A program made the position numbers and the translations under genes. A DNA stretch of 57,048 nucleotides from the NCBI RefSeq assembly GCF_000763905.1, contig NZ_JRKN01000022.1, positions 1 to 57,048 of the forward strand, read 5' to 3'. Source of the DNA: Paracoccus halophilus (lineage in GTDB: Bacteria; Pseudomonadota; Alphaproteobacteria; Rhodobacterales; Rhodobacteraceae). Shown here in pieces: positions 7,390-15,935 of the stretch (the stretch's first letter is position 1; each line of letters starts with the position of its first letter). The notes beneath the pieces were generated by a model, which had not been told where the DNA came from, ran no database searches, and was given only the letters and a program-made list of their open reading frames with translations.

Positions 7390-9414
7390 TCAGTCGGCGC
7401 GGATTTCAGCGCCGAAGGCATCGCCAAAGCGGTCCAGCCGTGCCTCGTCCAGATAGCGCGACAGGTCGCGCGGGCGATCCTCGGCGATGCGGCGCAGCAG
7501 GGAGTTGCTGACCGACAAAGCCTTTTCCGTGCCGTCCTCGCCCCGCTGCAGCCGGCTTTGCGCCCGTGCCAGCCGGTCGAACAGATCGCCCGCGGCGCGC
7601 CCGGCCAGCGCCTTGCGCGCGGGGTGCATGGGCGCGACCTCGCCGGCGATCACCTGCAGGAATTCCGCGCCATAGCTGTCCAGCTTTTTCGCGCCGACGC
7701 CGCTCACGCGCGCCATTTCGTCCAGCGTCTGCGGTCGCGACTGCGCCATTTCGATCAGGGTTCGGTCGGGAAAGATGACATAGGCGGGCACGCGGGCGGC
7801 CTCGGCCAGGGCCCGGCGCCTGGCCTTCAGCGCCGAGAGAAGCGGCGCGTCCTCTTCATCGACCTGGGTGCGGATGACGGTGGCGGGGCGCGCGGGACGC
7901 ATGGCGTCGCGGCGCAGGGTGATGCGCTCCTCGCCGCGCAGGACGGGATGGGCGGCCAGCGTGATCGCCAGGCCGCCATGGCGTTCCGGGTCCGGCCGAA
8001 TCAGGTCGAGCCCCAGCATCTGACGGATCACCGCCTGCCACCCAGCCTTGCCCAGATCGCGCCCGACGCCAAAGGTCGGCAGCCGGTCATGGCCGCGCTG
8101 GCGGATGCGCTCGGTCGCGTTGCCGGTCAGCACGTCGATGACATGGCCCGCGCCAAAGGTTTCGCCGGTGCGCAGGATGGCCGACAGCACCTTTTGCACC
8201 GCCTCGGTTCCGTCGAATATCTCGGGCGGGGCGTCGCAGATGTCGCAATTGCCGCAGGGTTCGGGCGTCTCGCCGAAATAGCGCAGCAGGGCCATGCGGC
8301 GGCAACCGGTCGCCTCGGCCAGACCCAGAAGCGCGTTCAGCCGCGCGTGATCGGCGCTCTTGCGTTCGGGCGGGGCAAGGCCCTCGTCGATCTGGCTTCG
8401 CCGCAGGCGGATGTCATCGGGACCGAACAGGGTCAGCGTCTCCGCCGGCGCGCCATCGCGGCCGGCGCGGCCGATTTCCTGATAATAGGCCTCGATGGAT
8501 TTCGGCAGATCGGCATGGGCGACCCAGCGGATATCGGGCTTGTCGATGCCCATGCCAAAGGCCACGGTGGCGGTGACGATCAGCCCGTCCTCGCGCTGGA
8601 AACGCGCCTCGACCGCGCGGCGGTGATCGGATTCCATGCCGCCGTGATAGGCCACGGCCGTCAGGCCGGCTTCGTTCAGCGCCCCCGCCAGGGTCTCGGT
8701 CTTGGCCCGCGTGCCGCAATAGACGATGCCCGATTGCCCCCGCCGCGCGGTCGCCAAATCCAGGATCTGGCGCCGCGGCCCGTCCTTGGGCTGAAAGGCC
8801 AGATGGATATTCGGCCGGTCGAAGCCGCGCAGAAAGCTTTGCGGCCGGGCGCCGTCGAACAGCCGCGCCACGATCTCGTCGCGGGTTTCGGCATCCGCGG
8901 TGGCGGTAAATGCGGCCAGAGGCACCTGCAACGCCCGGCGCAATTCGCCCACGCGCAGATAGTCGGGGCGGAAATCATGGCCCCACTGGCTGACGCAATG
9001 CGCCTCGTCCACGGCGATCGCCCGCACCCCGGCGCGGCGCAGCATCGGGATCGTCGCCCCCGAGGCAAGGCGCTCCGGCGCCATGTAGAGCAGCCGCAAT
9101 TCACACGCGTTCAGGGACCGGATGACCTCGGCATTCTCATCCTCGGAATTACCGCTGGTCAGGGCGGCCGCCGCCACGCCCGCCTCGGTCAGGGCGCGGA
9201 CCTGATCGCGCATCAACGCGATCAGCGGCGAGATGACCACCGTCAGCCCGTCGCGCATCAGCGCCGGCAACTGGTAGCACAGGGATTTTCCGCCGCCCGT
9301 CGGCATGATCGCCAGCACGTCACGCCCGGCCGCGACCGCCTCGACGATCTCTTCCTGCCCCGGGCGGAACGCGTCAAAGCCAAAGACCTGCCGCAAGAGA
9401 GGCGCGGCGGACAT
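7390..9414 (-). CDS. recQ: ATP-dependent DNA helicase RecQ
   Basis: A 674-residue superfamily 2 helicase. Walker A lies at about 37-45 (MPTGGGKSL), the DEAH box at 136-139 (VDEAHC), followed by helicase motifs such as IGRAGRDG, a RecQ zinc-binding cysteine cluster (a Cys ahead of RRMALLRYF, then CGNCDIC), a winged-helix RQC region and a C-terminal HRDC domain (LIEMAQSRPQTLDEMARVSG). This is the complete RecQ layout for unwinding forks and recombination intermediates. The start at 9414 (MSAAPLLRQVFGFDAFRPGQ) is preferred because the longer frame runs through yggT. It follows yggT with a 1-bp gap and so is probably co-transcribed with it. Confidence 0.96.
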   Translation of the reverse strand: MSAAPLLRQVFGFDAFRPGQEEIVEAVAAGRDVLAIMPTGGGKSLCYQLPALMRDGLTVVISPLIALMRDQVRALTEAGVAAAALTSGNSEDENAEVIRSLNACELRLLYMAPERLASGATIPMLRRAGVRAIAVDEAHCVSQWGHDFRPDYLRVGELRRALQVPLAAFTATADAETRDEIVARLFDGARPQSFLRGFDRPNIHLAFQPKDGPRRQILDLATARRGQSGIVYCGTRAKTETLAGALNEAGLTAVAYHGGMESDHRRAVEARFQREDGLIVTATVAFGMGIDKPDIRWVAHADLPKSIEAYYQEIGRAGRDGAPAETLTLFGPDDIRLRRSQIDEGLAPPERKSADHARLNALLGLAEATGCRRMALLRYFGETPEPCGNCDICDAPPEIFDGTEAVQKVLSAILRTGETFGAGHVIDVLTGNATERIRQRGHDRLPTFGVGRDLGKAGWQAVIRQMLGLDLIRPDPERHGGLAITLAAHPVLRGEERITLRRDAMRPARPATVIRTQVDEEDAPLLSALKARRRALAEAARVPAYVIFPDRTLIEMAQSRPQTLDEMARVSGVGAKKLDSYGAEFLQVIAGEVAPMHPARKALAGRAAGDLFDRLARAQSRLQRGEDGTEKALSVSNSLLRRIAEDRPRDLSRYLDEARLDRFGDAFGAEIRAD

Positions 9415-9415
9415 C

Positions 9416-9709
9416 CTAGACTCCGTAGAACCAGCCAGCGTTATTGACCAGCGCGCGTTGCAGGATGATGATCCCGATGAACACCACCAGCGGCGCCAGA
9501 TCCAGACCGCCGGTATTGGGCAGGATGCGGCGCACCGGCGCATAGATCGGCTCGAGCAGCCGGTTCAGCCCGTTCCAGATCTGCCAGATCAGCGGCTGGC
9601 GCAGGTTCAGCACCTGAAAGTTGATCAGCCAGGACATGATGATATGGGCGATCATCACGAACCAGACCACATCAAGTATCAGCATCAAGGCTTCGAAGAT
9701 CGTGCCCAT
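9416..9709 (-). CDS. YggT-family membrane protein
   Basis: A 97-residue protein with two hydrophobic segments (about 5-27 and 72-92) separated by a short amphipathic loop containing the family pattern LLEPIYAPVRRILPNTGGLD. YggT proteins are small inner-membrane proteins of uncertain role; some members have been linked to osmotic tolerance or cell division. The gene lies immediately upstream of recQ on the same strand. The 135-bp region between its start and the divergent thioesterase-like gene should carry promoters for both directions; a possible plus-strand promoter is TTGACC at 9781 with TAGCCC 17 bases later. Confidence 0.88.
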   Translation of the reverse strand: MGTIFEALMLILDVVWFVMIAHIIMSWLINFQVLNLRQPLIWQIWNGLNRLLEPIYAPVRRILPNTGGLDLAPLVVFIGIIILQRALVNNAGWFYGV

Positions 9710-9844
9710 TCCATCCCTCTTCGGCTTTCAGGCGAACAGGTAAGGCAGGTGGCCCGGCTGCGCAAGCCGCAGCGTCTCGGTTGACCTGCGCGGAAGGCGC
9801 GGCTAGCCCGAGCCAAACCCCCGAAAGGCAGGAGAATCCGGCCC

Positions 9845-10417
9845 ATGTACCCCTTGCTTCGTTTCGCCAAGGAAGTGATCAAGTTCCGCCGCGCGCCCCG
9901 CATCGACATGCTCGAGGCGCATGTCTCGACCCATCGCTGCTGGCCCTGGGATCTGGACCCGTGGATCGAGCTGAACAACGGCCGCACCCTGACGCTGTAC
10001 GATCTGGGGCGGCTGCCGATGATCGTGCGCACCGGCATGGTGGACACGATGAAGGCCAATCGCTGGGGGATCACGGTGGCCGGAAACTCGGTCCGGTATC
10101 GCCGCCGGATCAGGGCTTTCGACCGTTTCACGATGGTCTCGCGCGTGCTGGGCTGGGACGCGCGGTTTTTGTACATGGAGCAAAGCATGTGGCGCAAGGG
10201 CGAGTGCTGCAACCACATGCTGCTGCGCGGCGCGATCACCTCGGAGAACGGCATCCTGGCCCCGGCCGAAATGCTCAAGGCCGCCGGCCGCGACCCGGAG
10301 GGGCCGCCCCTGCCCGGCTGGGTCCAGGCCTGGATCGCGGCGGACGCGCAGCGCCCCTGGCCGCCCGAACTGCCCGCGATCAAACCGGCCGAGCGCAATA
10401 GCGACTTGCCAGCCTAG
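9845..10417 (+). CDS. Acyl-CoA thioesterase-like protein (4HBT/THEM6 type)
   Basis: A 190-residue protein of the hotdog-fold thioesterase-like group related to THEM6. The N-terminal section has the pattern RCWPWDLDPWIELNNGRTL followed by LYDLGRL, where hotdog thioesterases show D-x-N-x-H-x-N-N-x-x-Y; the usual catalytic Asp/His arrangement is altered to DPWIELNNGR. The middle (AGNSVRYRRRIRAFDRF) and SQ-like strands match the fold. The substrate is unknown. An AGGAG-type ribosome-binding site sits before the ATG. It is the first gene of a plus-strand run with the MFS transporter 42 bp downstream. Confidence 0.72.
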   Translation: MYPLLRFAKEVIKFRRAPRIDMLEAHVSTHRCWPWDLDPWIELNNGRTLTLYDLGRLPMIVRTGMVDTMKANRWGITVAGNSVRYRRRIRAFDRFTMVSRVLGWDARFLYMEQSMWRKGECCNHMLLRGAITSENGILAPAEMLKAAGRDPEGPPLPGWVQAWIAADAQRPWPPELPAIKPAERNSDLPA

Positions 10418-10459
10418 GCCCCGTCGGGCCTTATGCGCCCGAAGCAGGCGGGGGGCGCC

Positions 10460-11818
10460 ATGGAACGCAAACGCATCTGGGGCTGGTGGTTCTTTGACTG
10501 GGCCAGCCAGCCCTTTGCCACGCTGCTGACCACCTTCATCTTTCCGGTCTATTTCGCCGGGGTCGCCCGCGCCCATTACACCGCGCAGGGCATGACACCC
10601 GAGGCGGCCGGCGCCGCTGCGCAGACGCTTTGGGGATACGGGCTGGCGACCTGCGGAATCGTCATCGCCCTGCTGGCGCCGATTCTGGGCGCGATTGCCG
10701 ATTACAGCGGCCGAAGACTGGTCTGGATCTGGTTCTTTTCGCTGCTCTATATCGCCGGCTCCTGGGGGCTGTGGTTCCTGCTGCCCGACCAGCCCGACCT
10801 GATCTTTGCCGTGTTTTCCTTTGGCGTCGGGCTGATCGGGCTGGAATTCGCCGGCATCTTCACCAATTCGCTGCTGCCCGGACTTGCCCCACGCGACGAG
10901 ATCGGCCGCATCTCGGGTTCGGGCTATGCCTTCGGCTATCTGGGCGGGCTGATCTCGCTGGCCATCGTGCTGCTGTTTCTGGCCGAGAACGAGGAGACCG
11001 GCCGCACCCTGCTGGGCATCCCGCCCGTGCTGGGACTGGAGCCCGGCCTGCGCGAGGGCACGCGCGCCGCCGGCCCGTTCAGCGCATTGTGGTACCTGGT
11101 CTTCATGATCCCCTTTGCGCTCTGGGTCAGGGAAACCCCCGGCCCGCGTCGCGAACTGAACCTGCGCGCGGCGATGGCCGATCTGTGGCGCCTGCTGGCC
11201 AGCCTGCCCCGGCGCCGCTCGCTCAGCGCATGGCTGCTGTCCTCGATGTTTCTGCGCGACGCGCTGAACGCGCTTTACGCCTTTGGCGGCGTGTTCGCCG
11301 CCACGGTGCTGGGCTGGCCGGTCTTTCTGGCGGGGGTGTTCGGCGTGGTCAGCGCCGTCTCGGCCGCGCTGGTCAGCTGGATCGGCGGCCGCGCGGACCG
11401 CCGCTGGGGCCCCAAGCCGGTCATCGTCACCTGCACCCTGGTCCTGAGCGGGGTCTGCCTGCTGGTCGCCGGGATGAGCCGGCAGCAGTTCTTCGGCCAG
11501 CCGCTGGCCGCGGATTCCCGCCTGCCCGACATATTGTTCTTTCTGTGCGGCGCATTGATCGGCGGCGCGGGCGGCGCCTTGCAGGCGGCATCGCGCACCA
11601 TGATGGTGCGCCACACCACGGCCGGGCGCGCCACCGAAGCCTTTGGCCTTTATGCCCTTTCCGGCAAGGCCACCGCCTTTCTGGCGCCCTTTCTGATCGC
11701 CGTCACCACCCAGGCGACGGGCAGTCCCAGCCTCGGGGTTGCTCCGCTGATCTTGATATTTCTTCTGGCGCTGGTTCTGCTAGGGTGGGTCAAAACCCAA
11801 GGAGAGGCTCAGCAGTGA
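10460..11818 (+). CDS. MFS transporter of the UMF1/Atg22-like family
   Basis: The 452-residue product has about 12 membrane spans. It opens with RKRIWGWWFFDWASQPFATL, the conserved WxxxDWAxxPxxxxL start of the UMF1/Atg22-like family of major facilitator proteins (known eukaryotic relatives export amino acids from vacuoles). The start at 10460 is chosen over 10433 because it follows a G-rich ribosome-binding site and matches the family N-terminus. The stop overlaps the GTG of mepA (GTGA), so the two are translationally coupled. The transported compound in bacteria of this group is not known to me. Confidence 0.85.
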   Translation: MERKRIWGWWFFDWASQPFATLLTTFIFPVYFAGVARAHYTAQGMTPEAAGAAAQTLWGYGLATCGIVIALLAPILGAIADYSGRRLVWIWFFSLLYIAGSWGLWFLLPDQPDLIFAVFSFGVGLIGLEFAGIFTNSLLPGLAPRDEIGRISGSGYAFGYLGGLISLAIVLLFLAENEETGRTLLGIPPVLGLEPGLREGTRAAGPFSALWYLVFMIPFALWVRETPGPRRELNLRAAMADLWRLLASLPRRRSLSAWLLSSMFLRDALNALYAFGGVFAATVLGWPVFLAGVFGVVSAVSAALVSWIGGRADRRWGPKPVIVTCTLVLSGVCLLVAGMSRQQFFGQPLAADSRLPDILFFLCGALIGGAGGALQAASRTMMVRHTTAGRATEAFGLYALSGKATAFLAPFLIAVTTQATGSPSLGVAPLILIFLLALVLLGWVKTQGEAQQ

Positions 11819-12687
11819 TCCGCAAGTTTTTCACCGCCGCGATTCTGGCGCTGTCCGGCATCGGCCTGACCGCCCCCGCCCAGGCAGACCCGCTGGCGCG
11901 CAGCGTCTTTGGCGGAGTGCCGGGGCCGACCGCGGGTCAGCCCGCCGCCATCGGCTTCTATTCCAAGGGCTGCGTCTCGGGCGCGGCGCAACTGCCCGAA
12001 AGCGGTCCCACCTGGCAGGCGATGCGCCTGTCGCGCAACCGCAACTGGGGCCACCCGCAGATGGTCAGTTTCCTGATCGGCCTGTCGCAGGCCGCACGTC
12101 AGGCCGGCTGGCAGGGGCTTTACATCGGCGATATCAGCCAGCCGCGCGGCGGTCCGATGACCTCGGGCCATGCCAGCCACCAGATGGGGCTGGATGCCGA
12201 TATCTGGATGCTGCCGCCGTCAAGCCTGGCTCTCAGCCGGTCGCAGCGGGAAAGCATCTCGTCGGTTTCAGTGGTCAACCGGGCGGGCACGGCGCTGACC
12301 TCGGCCTGGAATCCGGGCCATATGTCGATTCTGCGCGCCGCCGCCCGCGATCCGAGGATCGAGCGGATCTTTGTCGATCCGGTGGTCAAGGTCGCCATGT
12401 GCCAGCTCGAGAACGGCAACCGCGCCTGGCTGAGCAAGGTGCGTCCGCTGAACAATCACGACTATCATTTTCATGTCCGCATGGCCTGCCCGGCCGGCTC
12501 GGTCTGCACGAAGCAGGATCCGCCGCCGCCCGGCGACGGTTGCGCCGAGGCCGGCGAATGGATCAAGAACCGCATCGATCCCAGCCGTGTGAAGCCGGTG
12601 CCGCCCGACCCGGATTACCGCCACCCCCGCACTTACCGACTGAGCGAGATGCCCCGGCAATGCCAGATCGTCGGCACCGCCCGCTGA
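11815..12687 (+). CDS. mepA: Penicillin-insensitive murein endopeptidase MepA
   Basis: A 290-residue secreted enzyme that cuts D-alanyl-meso-DAP cross-links in peptidoglycan. The signal peptide is residues 1-24 (ending in APAQA). Zinc-binding residues of the LAS metallopeptidase family are visible: GHASHQMGLDAD (H119, H122, D127) and, near the C-terminus, NNHDYHFHVRM. Several Cys residues (SKGCVSGAAQ, MACPAGSVC) fit disulfide-bonded MepA. The start is a GTG at 11815, overlapping the MFS stop, with AAGGAGAGG as ribosome-binding site. The C-terminus overlaps the next gene by 28 bp. Confidence 0.93.
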   Translation: MIRKFFTAAILALSGIGLTAPAQADPLARSVFGGVPGPTAGQPAAIGFYSKGCVSGAAQLPESGPTWQAMRLSRNRNWGHPQMVSFLIGLSQAARQAGWQGLYIGDISQPRGGPMTSGHASHQMGLDADIWMLPPSSLALSRSQRESISSVSVVNRAGTALTSAWNPGHMSILRAAARDPRIERIFVDPVVKVAMCQLENGNRAWLSKVRPLNNHDYHFHVRMACPAGSVCTKQDPPPPGDGCAEAGEWIKNRIDPSRVKPVPPDPDYRHPRTYRLSEMPRQCQIVGTAR

Positions 12688-13622
12688 GGCGGGTCCGGCG
12701 GCGGGGCTGGCAGGGAACGGGCCGGCTGCCCGGCCTTGCGCTGGCGCTTCTGCTGGCCGGCCCGTTCTCGGCCTGCGCGGCGGAACCCGCGCCCGCGCGC
12801 GCCACCCGCGCGACCTATGTCGCCACCCATATCTGGCGCATGGACGACCAGACATTCGGCGGCTTTTCAGGCATCGAGATCGGCGACGATGGCCGGGATT
12901 TCATCGTCATATCCGATCGCGCCGAAATTCGCTGGGGCAGCATCCTGCGCGATGCCGAAGGCCGCATCACCGCCATGGAGGCCGCCGGCCGCGCGCTTTT
13001 GCGTGACGAGAATGGAGACCCCCTGCCCGCCGACTGGCAGGGCGACAGCGAAGGGCTGGCCCGCGCCGCCGACGGCACCCTATGGATCAGTTTCGAGGGC
13101 ACGGCACGGATCGCGCGCTACGCGACGCCCGACAGCCCGGGCGAGCCCCTGCCGCGACCGCCGGAATTCGACGACCTCCAGCGCAATTCCTCGTTCGAGG
13201 CGCTGGCGATCGCCGCCGATGGCACGCTGCTGACCCTGCCCGAGCGTTCGGGCCGCCTGACGCGCCCCTTTCCCGTCTGGCGCTGGCGCGATGGCGCCTG
13301 GGATCAGCCCTTTGCCATCACGCGCAGCGGCGACTGGCTGCCGGTGGGCGCAGATATCGGCCCGGACGGTCGGCTCTACCTGCTCGAACGGGATTTCAGG
13401 GGTTTGCTGGGCTTTCGCAGCCGCGTGCGGCGGTTCGATCTGTCGGAAACCGGGGTCACGAATGAAGCCGTGCTGCTCGAATCCGGCCCGCTTCAATATG
13501 ACAACCTCGAAGGGATCTCGGTCTGGAGCGATGGCAAGGACATCCGCATAACCCTGATCTCGGACGATAATTTCCGGATGTTCCAGCGCACCGAACTGGT
13601 CGAGTATCGCGTTCAGGAGTAG
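12660..13622 (+). CDS. Esterase-like phytase-domain secreted protein
   Basis: A 320-residue product with a basic N-terminus and a hydrophobic export segment (LPGLALALLLAGPFSACAAEP), which could be a signal peptide or, less surely, a lipobox (FSAC). The body is a beta-propeller-like fold with FGGFSGIEIGDDGRDFIVIS, WQGDSEGLARAADGTLWIS, NSSFEALAIAADGTLL and DNLEGISVWSDGKD, the repeated acidic pattern of the 'esterase-like activity of phytase' family common in alphaproteobacteria. The enzymatic activity is not established for most members. ATG 12660 is chosen because it begins the signal peptide; the long upstream extension is the mepA shadow. It overlaps mepA by 28 bp. Confidence 0.78.
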   Translation: MPDRRHRPLRRVRRRGWQGTGRLPGLALALLLAGPFSACAAEPAPARATRATYVATHIWRMDDQTFGGFSGIEIGDDGRDFIVISDRAEIRWGSILRDAEGRITAMEAAGRALLRDENGDPLPADWQGDSEGLARAADGTLWISFEGTARIARYATPDSPGEPLPRPPEFDDLQRNSSFEALAIAADGTLLTLPERSGRLTRPFPVWRWRDGAWDQPFAITRSGDWLPVGADIGPDGRLYLLERDFRGLLGFRSRVRRFDLSETGVTNEAVLLESGPLQYDNLEGISVWSDGKDIRITLISDDNFRMFQRTELVEYRVQE

Positions 13623-13646
13623 CGCGGGCGCGCAACCTTGCAAGCG

Positions 13647-15068
13647 TCACGGGTAATCGAGCCGGTAAAGCACCAGATCATGCAGCGCATCCGGCCGCTG
13701 ATCGAGGTCCCGCCTGACGCTGACGAGCAAAAGATCGCCGGCAAGGGCGAAGCCGTCGCCCAGGGATGCCTCATCCGGCCTGTCGGCGGTCAGGATAGCC
13801 AGCCGGGCGCCGGTTTCGGCCTCGAAGATCACCAGCGTCGTCACCCCCATCCGATCACCCGGCGTATTGGGCGCCGAGGCGACGACATGGCCGCCAGAGA
13901 CCTGCACTTCGCCCGGGAAAAGACTGCCGGTAAACGGCAGTGTGCCGGTCTGGCCGAACTGCTCGGCAAGCGCGTCGAGCGGAACCGCCCCGCCATCCCC
14001 GGCATAAGGATCGCTGTAGCGGATCGGGGATGCCCCGCCCCGGCGCGGGACCGCGAGCAACTCGCCCCGCATGACCGCGCCGTCCTCTGGCGCGGCGGGT
14101 GTCTCGGCGCTGTAATAGGCGCGCTTCGCATCCATGGCGCTCAGGCGCAACTTCCGATCCTCCGGCCCCGCGATCACAGCGGCGGGCCCCGGCTTGCCGG
14201 CCGTCAGATCATAGCCGAGCAGCCGGGGCGGACCTTCATCCCCCGGACGAGGATGGGACACAAACAGCGTCTCTTGACGGGCCAGCACCCCGTCGAACAA
14301 ATCATCCGGCCCGGGCAGGCGCGGGCCGGATTGCCCGGCTTTCGCCGTGCCGTCCATCTCGGCCAGCCCCAGACCCCGCAGAAAGCGCCCGGTCGCCAGA
14401 TCGAAATCCAGCAGCACCGGATCGAGGTGATCGGGCCAGCCGCTGAACCGGGTCGATTCCAGCATGGTCGGCTCGCTGCGCGCAAAGCGGCTGCGCAGCC
14501 GGGTCGAGAGCAGCAGGTGATCGCCCGCGATCAGCAGCGAATGCCCGCCCTCATTGGGCACATGACGCGGATAGCCGGGGCTCGGAATCTCGATCCGGTA
14601 AAGCTGCGCATAGCTGCCGGCGTCATATGCCAGGATGAAATAGCGCCGCGCGTCGTCCTGCCCGGCATCACTGGCGAGGACCGCGATCACGCTGTCACCG
14701 ACCGCCAGATCCAGCACTGACAGCGGATCCTGCACCCCGTCGATCCTTGGCCGGATGGCATGGCGCGACGCGCCGGTCGCCAGATCGAGGACCGCGATCA
14801 GGCTTTCGGAAAGCGCGGCGCTTTCCCCCTGCATCGGCATCGCGCCGGTTTCCGGCTCGACGATGGCAAGGGCGATCCCCTTCGAAGGCAGGATGCGCGG
14901 GCTGGAAATGAACCTGCCCAGGGCGGGGCGTGACCACAGGGCCTGCGGTTCGGCCGCCGCCCCGGACAGGTTCAGGGACAGGCCCAGCATGACCAGAGCG
15001 CATAACGAGCGGGAACCCGTCAGAACATACGCAACAACCCGCCGGACGCGGCATCCCGAAAACCGCAC
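13647..15068 (-). CDS. Secreted protein of unknown function, probable beta-propeller
   Basis: I do not recognise this protein. From GTG 15068 it would be 473 residues: a basic start (RFSGCRVRR), a hydrophobic segment (about 11-40, ending NLSGAAA) consistent with a signal peptide, then a body built of repeated strand-loop units such as LIAVLDLATGASRHAI, ILAYDAGSYAQLYRIEI, LLDFDLATGRFLRGL, LLGYDLTAGKPGPAAVI and LVIFEAETGARLAIL. The recurring hydrophobic strand followed by D-x-x-T/A-G suggests WD40/PQQ-like propeller blades. It has no obvious catalytic motif. The start is uncertain (ATG within VMLGLSL is an alternative). It is convergent with the phytase-like gene and divergent from the queuosine transporter. 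Confidence 0.6.
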   Translation of the reverse strand: MRFSGCRVRRVVAYVLTGSRSLCALVMLGLSLNLSGAAAEPQALWSRPALGRFISSPRILPSKGIALAIVEPETGAMPMQGESAALSESLIAVLDLATGASRHAIRPRIDGVQDPLSVLDLAVGDSVIAVLASDAGQDDARRYFILAYDAGSYAQLYRIEIPSPGYPRHVPNEGGHSLLIAGDHLLLSTRLRSRFARSEPTMLESTRFSGWPDHLDPVLLDFDLATGRFLRGLGLAEMDGTAKAGQSGPRLPGPDDLFDGVLARQETLFVSHPRPGDEGPPRLLGYDLTAGKPGPAAVIAGPEDRKLRLSAMDAKRAYYSAETPAAPEDGAVMRGELLAVPRRGGASPIRYSDPYAGDGGAVPLDALAEQFGQTGTLPFTGSLFPGEVQVSGGHVVASAPNTPGDRMGVTTLVIFEAETGARLAILTADRPDEASLGDGFALAGDLLLVSVRRDLDQRPDALHDLVLYRLDYP

Positions 15069-15201
15069 CGCACCCCCCGGCCCAAAGGGGCGCCAACCGG
15101 GCGCGCGGCGTTGACTCGGTCGCCAAACTGACCTATCCGCGCCGCTGTCCCGATAAGCGGGGCCGAGTTTTTCCGCAACCTTGTAAAACGGAAGCACAAG
15201 C

Positions 15202-15816
15202 ATGTCTCGCATTATTCCCGGCGTCCTTGCCATGGCATTGATCGTCGTGGCTTCGAATATCCTTGTCCAGTATCAGTTGGGCGACTGGCTGACCTGGGGC
15301 GCGATCTCCTACCCGATCGCCTTTCTCGTCACGGACATCATGAACCGGGTCTATGGTTCCGAGGCCGCGCGCAGGGTCGTCTACGCGGGCTTCGTGACCG
15401 GCGTGCTGTGTTCGCTGCTTGCCGCAGGGCTGGACAAGACGACGCTGCGCATCGCCGTCGCCTCGGGCGCGGCCTTCCTTGCGGCGCAGCTGATGGATAT
15501 TTCAGTATTCAACCAGTTGCGGAAATACAACTGGTGGCTACCACCCCTTGTGGCCAGCCTGGTCGGATCGGTCGTGGATACCGGCGTGTTTTTCAGCATC
15601 GCATTCGCCGCCGAACTGAGCCGGATTTTTCCGTTCGACGATGTTTCCTGGGCAAATGAACAGGTTCCGCTGCTGGGAAGCGGCCCGGTTTCGCCATTAT
15701 GGCTTTCTCTGGCGGTCGCGGACTGGCTGGTGAAACTCGCCCAGGCGGTGATCGCGCTCATCCCATTTCGCATCGTCGTCGGAAATTTGATCCGGCGCCG
15801 GGCGCAAATTCATTGA
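15202..15816 (+). CDS. Queuosine precursor transporter (YhhQ/VUT family)
   Basis: A 204-residue integral membrane protein with about six spans. The family signature is in the first half: ISYPIAFLVTDIMNRVYGSE and AARRVVYAGF, followed by AAQLMDISVFNQLRK and the polar LVASLVGSVVDTGVFFSIAF. YhhQ-type proteins take up queuosine precursors (preQ0/preQ1) for modification of GUN-anticodon tRNAs. The family is well defined but the substrate is inferred. I looked for a preQ1 riboswitch in the 133-bp leader and did not find a convincing one. Its stop lies 48 bp before the unusual RNA element at 15864. Confidence 0.88.
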   Translation: MSRIIPGVLAMALIVVASNILVQYQLGDWLTWGAISYPIAFLVTDIMNRVYGSEAARRVVYAGFVTGVLCSLLAAGLDKTTLRIAVASGAAFLAAQLMDISVFNQLRKYNWWLPPLVASLVGSVVDTGVFFSIAFAAELSRIFPFDDVSWANEQVPLLGSGPVSPLWLSLAVADWLVKLAQAVIALIPFRIVVGNLIRRRAQIH

Positions 15817-15863
15817 CAGGTCATTTTGCTGTGGCAGGCTGATATTCATACGGCAACATATTG

Positions 15864-15878
15864 AAAGGAGGTGGTCCA
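15864..15878 (+). promoter_or_regulatory. Extended ribosome-binding site, complementary to the 16S 3' end
   Basis: AAAGGAGGUGGUCCA matches the reverse complement of the conserved 16S rRNA tail except for one G-U pair. It is also the 5' strand of helix P1, so in the folded RNA it would be unavailable to ribosomes. Opening P1 would expose a very strong site for the GTG at 15879. Confidence 0.55.
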
Positions 15879-15935
15879 GTGTCGAGAGTGATATTGGAGA
15901 GAGGTGTCGGGACAGTCAGGGGGGCCGTGGCCTGA
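15879..15935 (+). CDS. 18-residue small ORF behind an extreme Shine-Dalgarno site
   Basis: GTG at 15879 opens a frame encoding (M)SRVILERGVGTVRGAVA with TGA at 15933-15935. It lies 7 bases after GGAGG. The ribosome-binding region AAAGGAGGUGGUCC (15864-15877) can pair over 14 contiguous positions (one G-U) with the 3' tail GGAUCACCUCCUUU of 16S rRNA, far longer than ordinary sites in this window. The peptide has no hydrophobic segment and no motif I know. It may be a leader peptide whose translation opens P1, or the frame may be incidental. No downstream plus-strand gene follows before the convergent thiolase gene. Confidence 0.45.
   Translation: MSRVILERGVGTVRGAVA

Noticed and set aside
7558..9447. 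Long plus-strand open frame opposite recQ
   Set aside because: It is the antisense shadow of recQ, with His/Gln/Arg-rich non-protein-like composition.
10630..11814. Extension of the mepA frame upstream through the MFS gene
   Set aside because: The added part is the out-of-frame shadow of the MFS transporter; a signal peptide and ribosome-binding site place the mepA start at GTG 11815.
15069..15201. preQ1 riboswitch upstream of the queuosine-precursor transporter
   Set aside because: I could not find the short hairpin followed by an A-rich pseudoknot tail ending at the ribosome-binding site that defines preQ1-I, nor a convincing preQ1-II or -III layout.
15813..15841. TTGACA overlapping the queuosine-transporter stop as a promoter for the RNA element
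   Set aside because: No acceptable -10 hexamer lies 16-18 bases downstream (AGGCTG at 17); the nearest AT-rich hexamer is 22 bases away.
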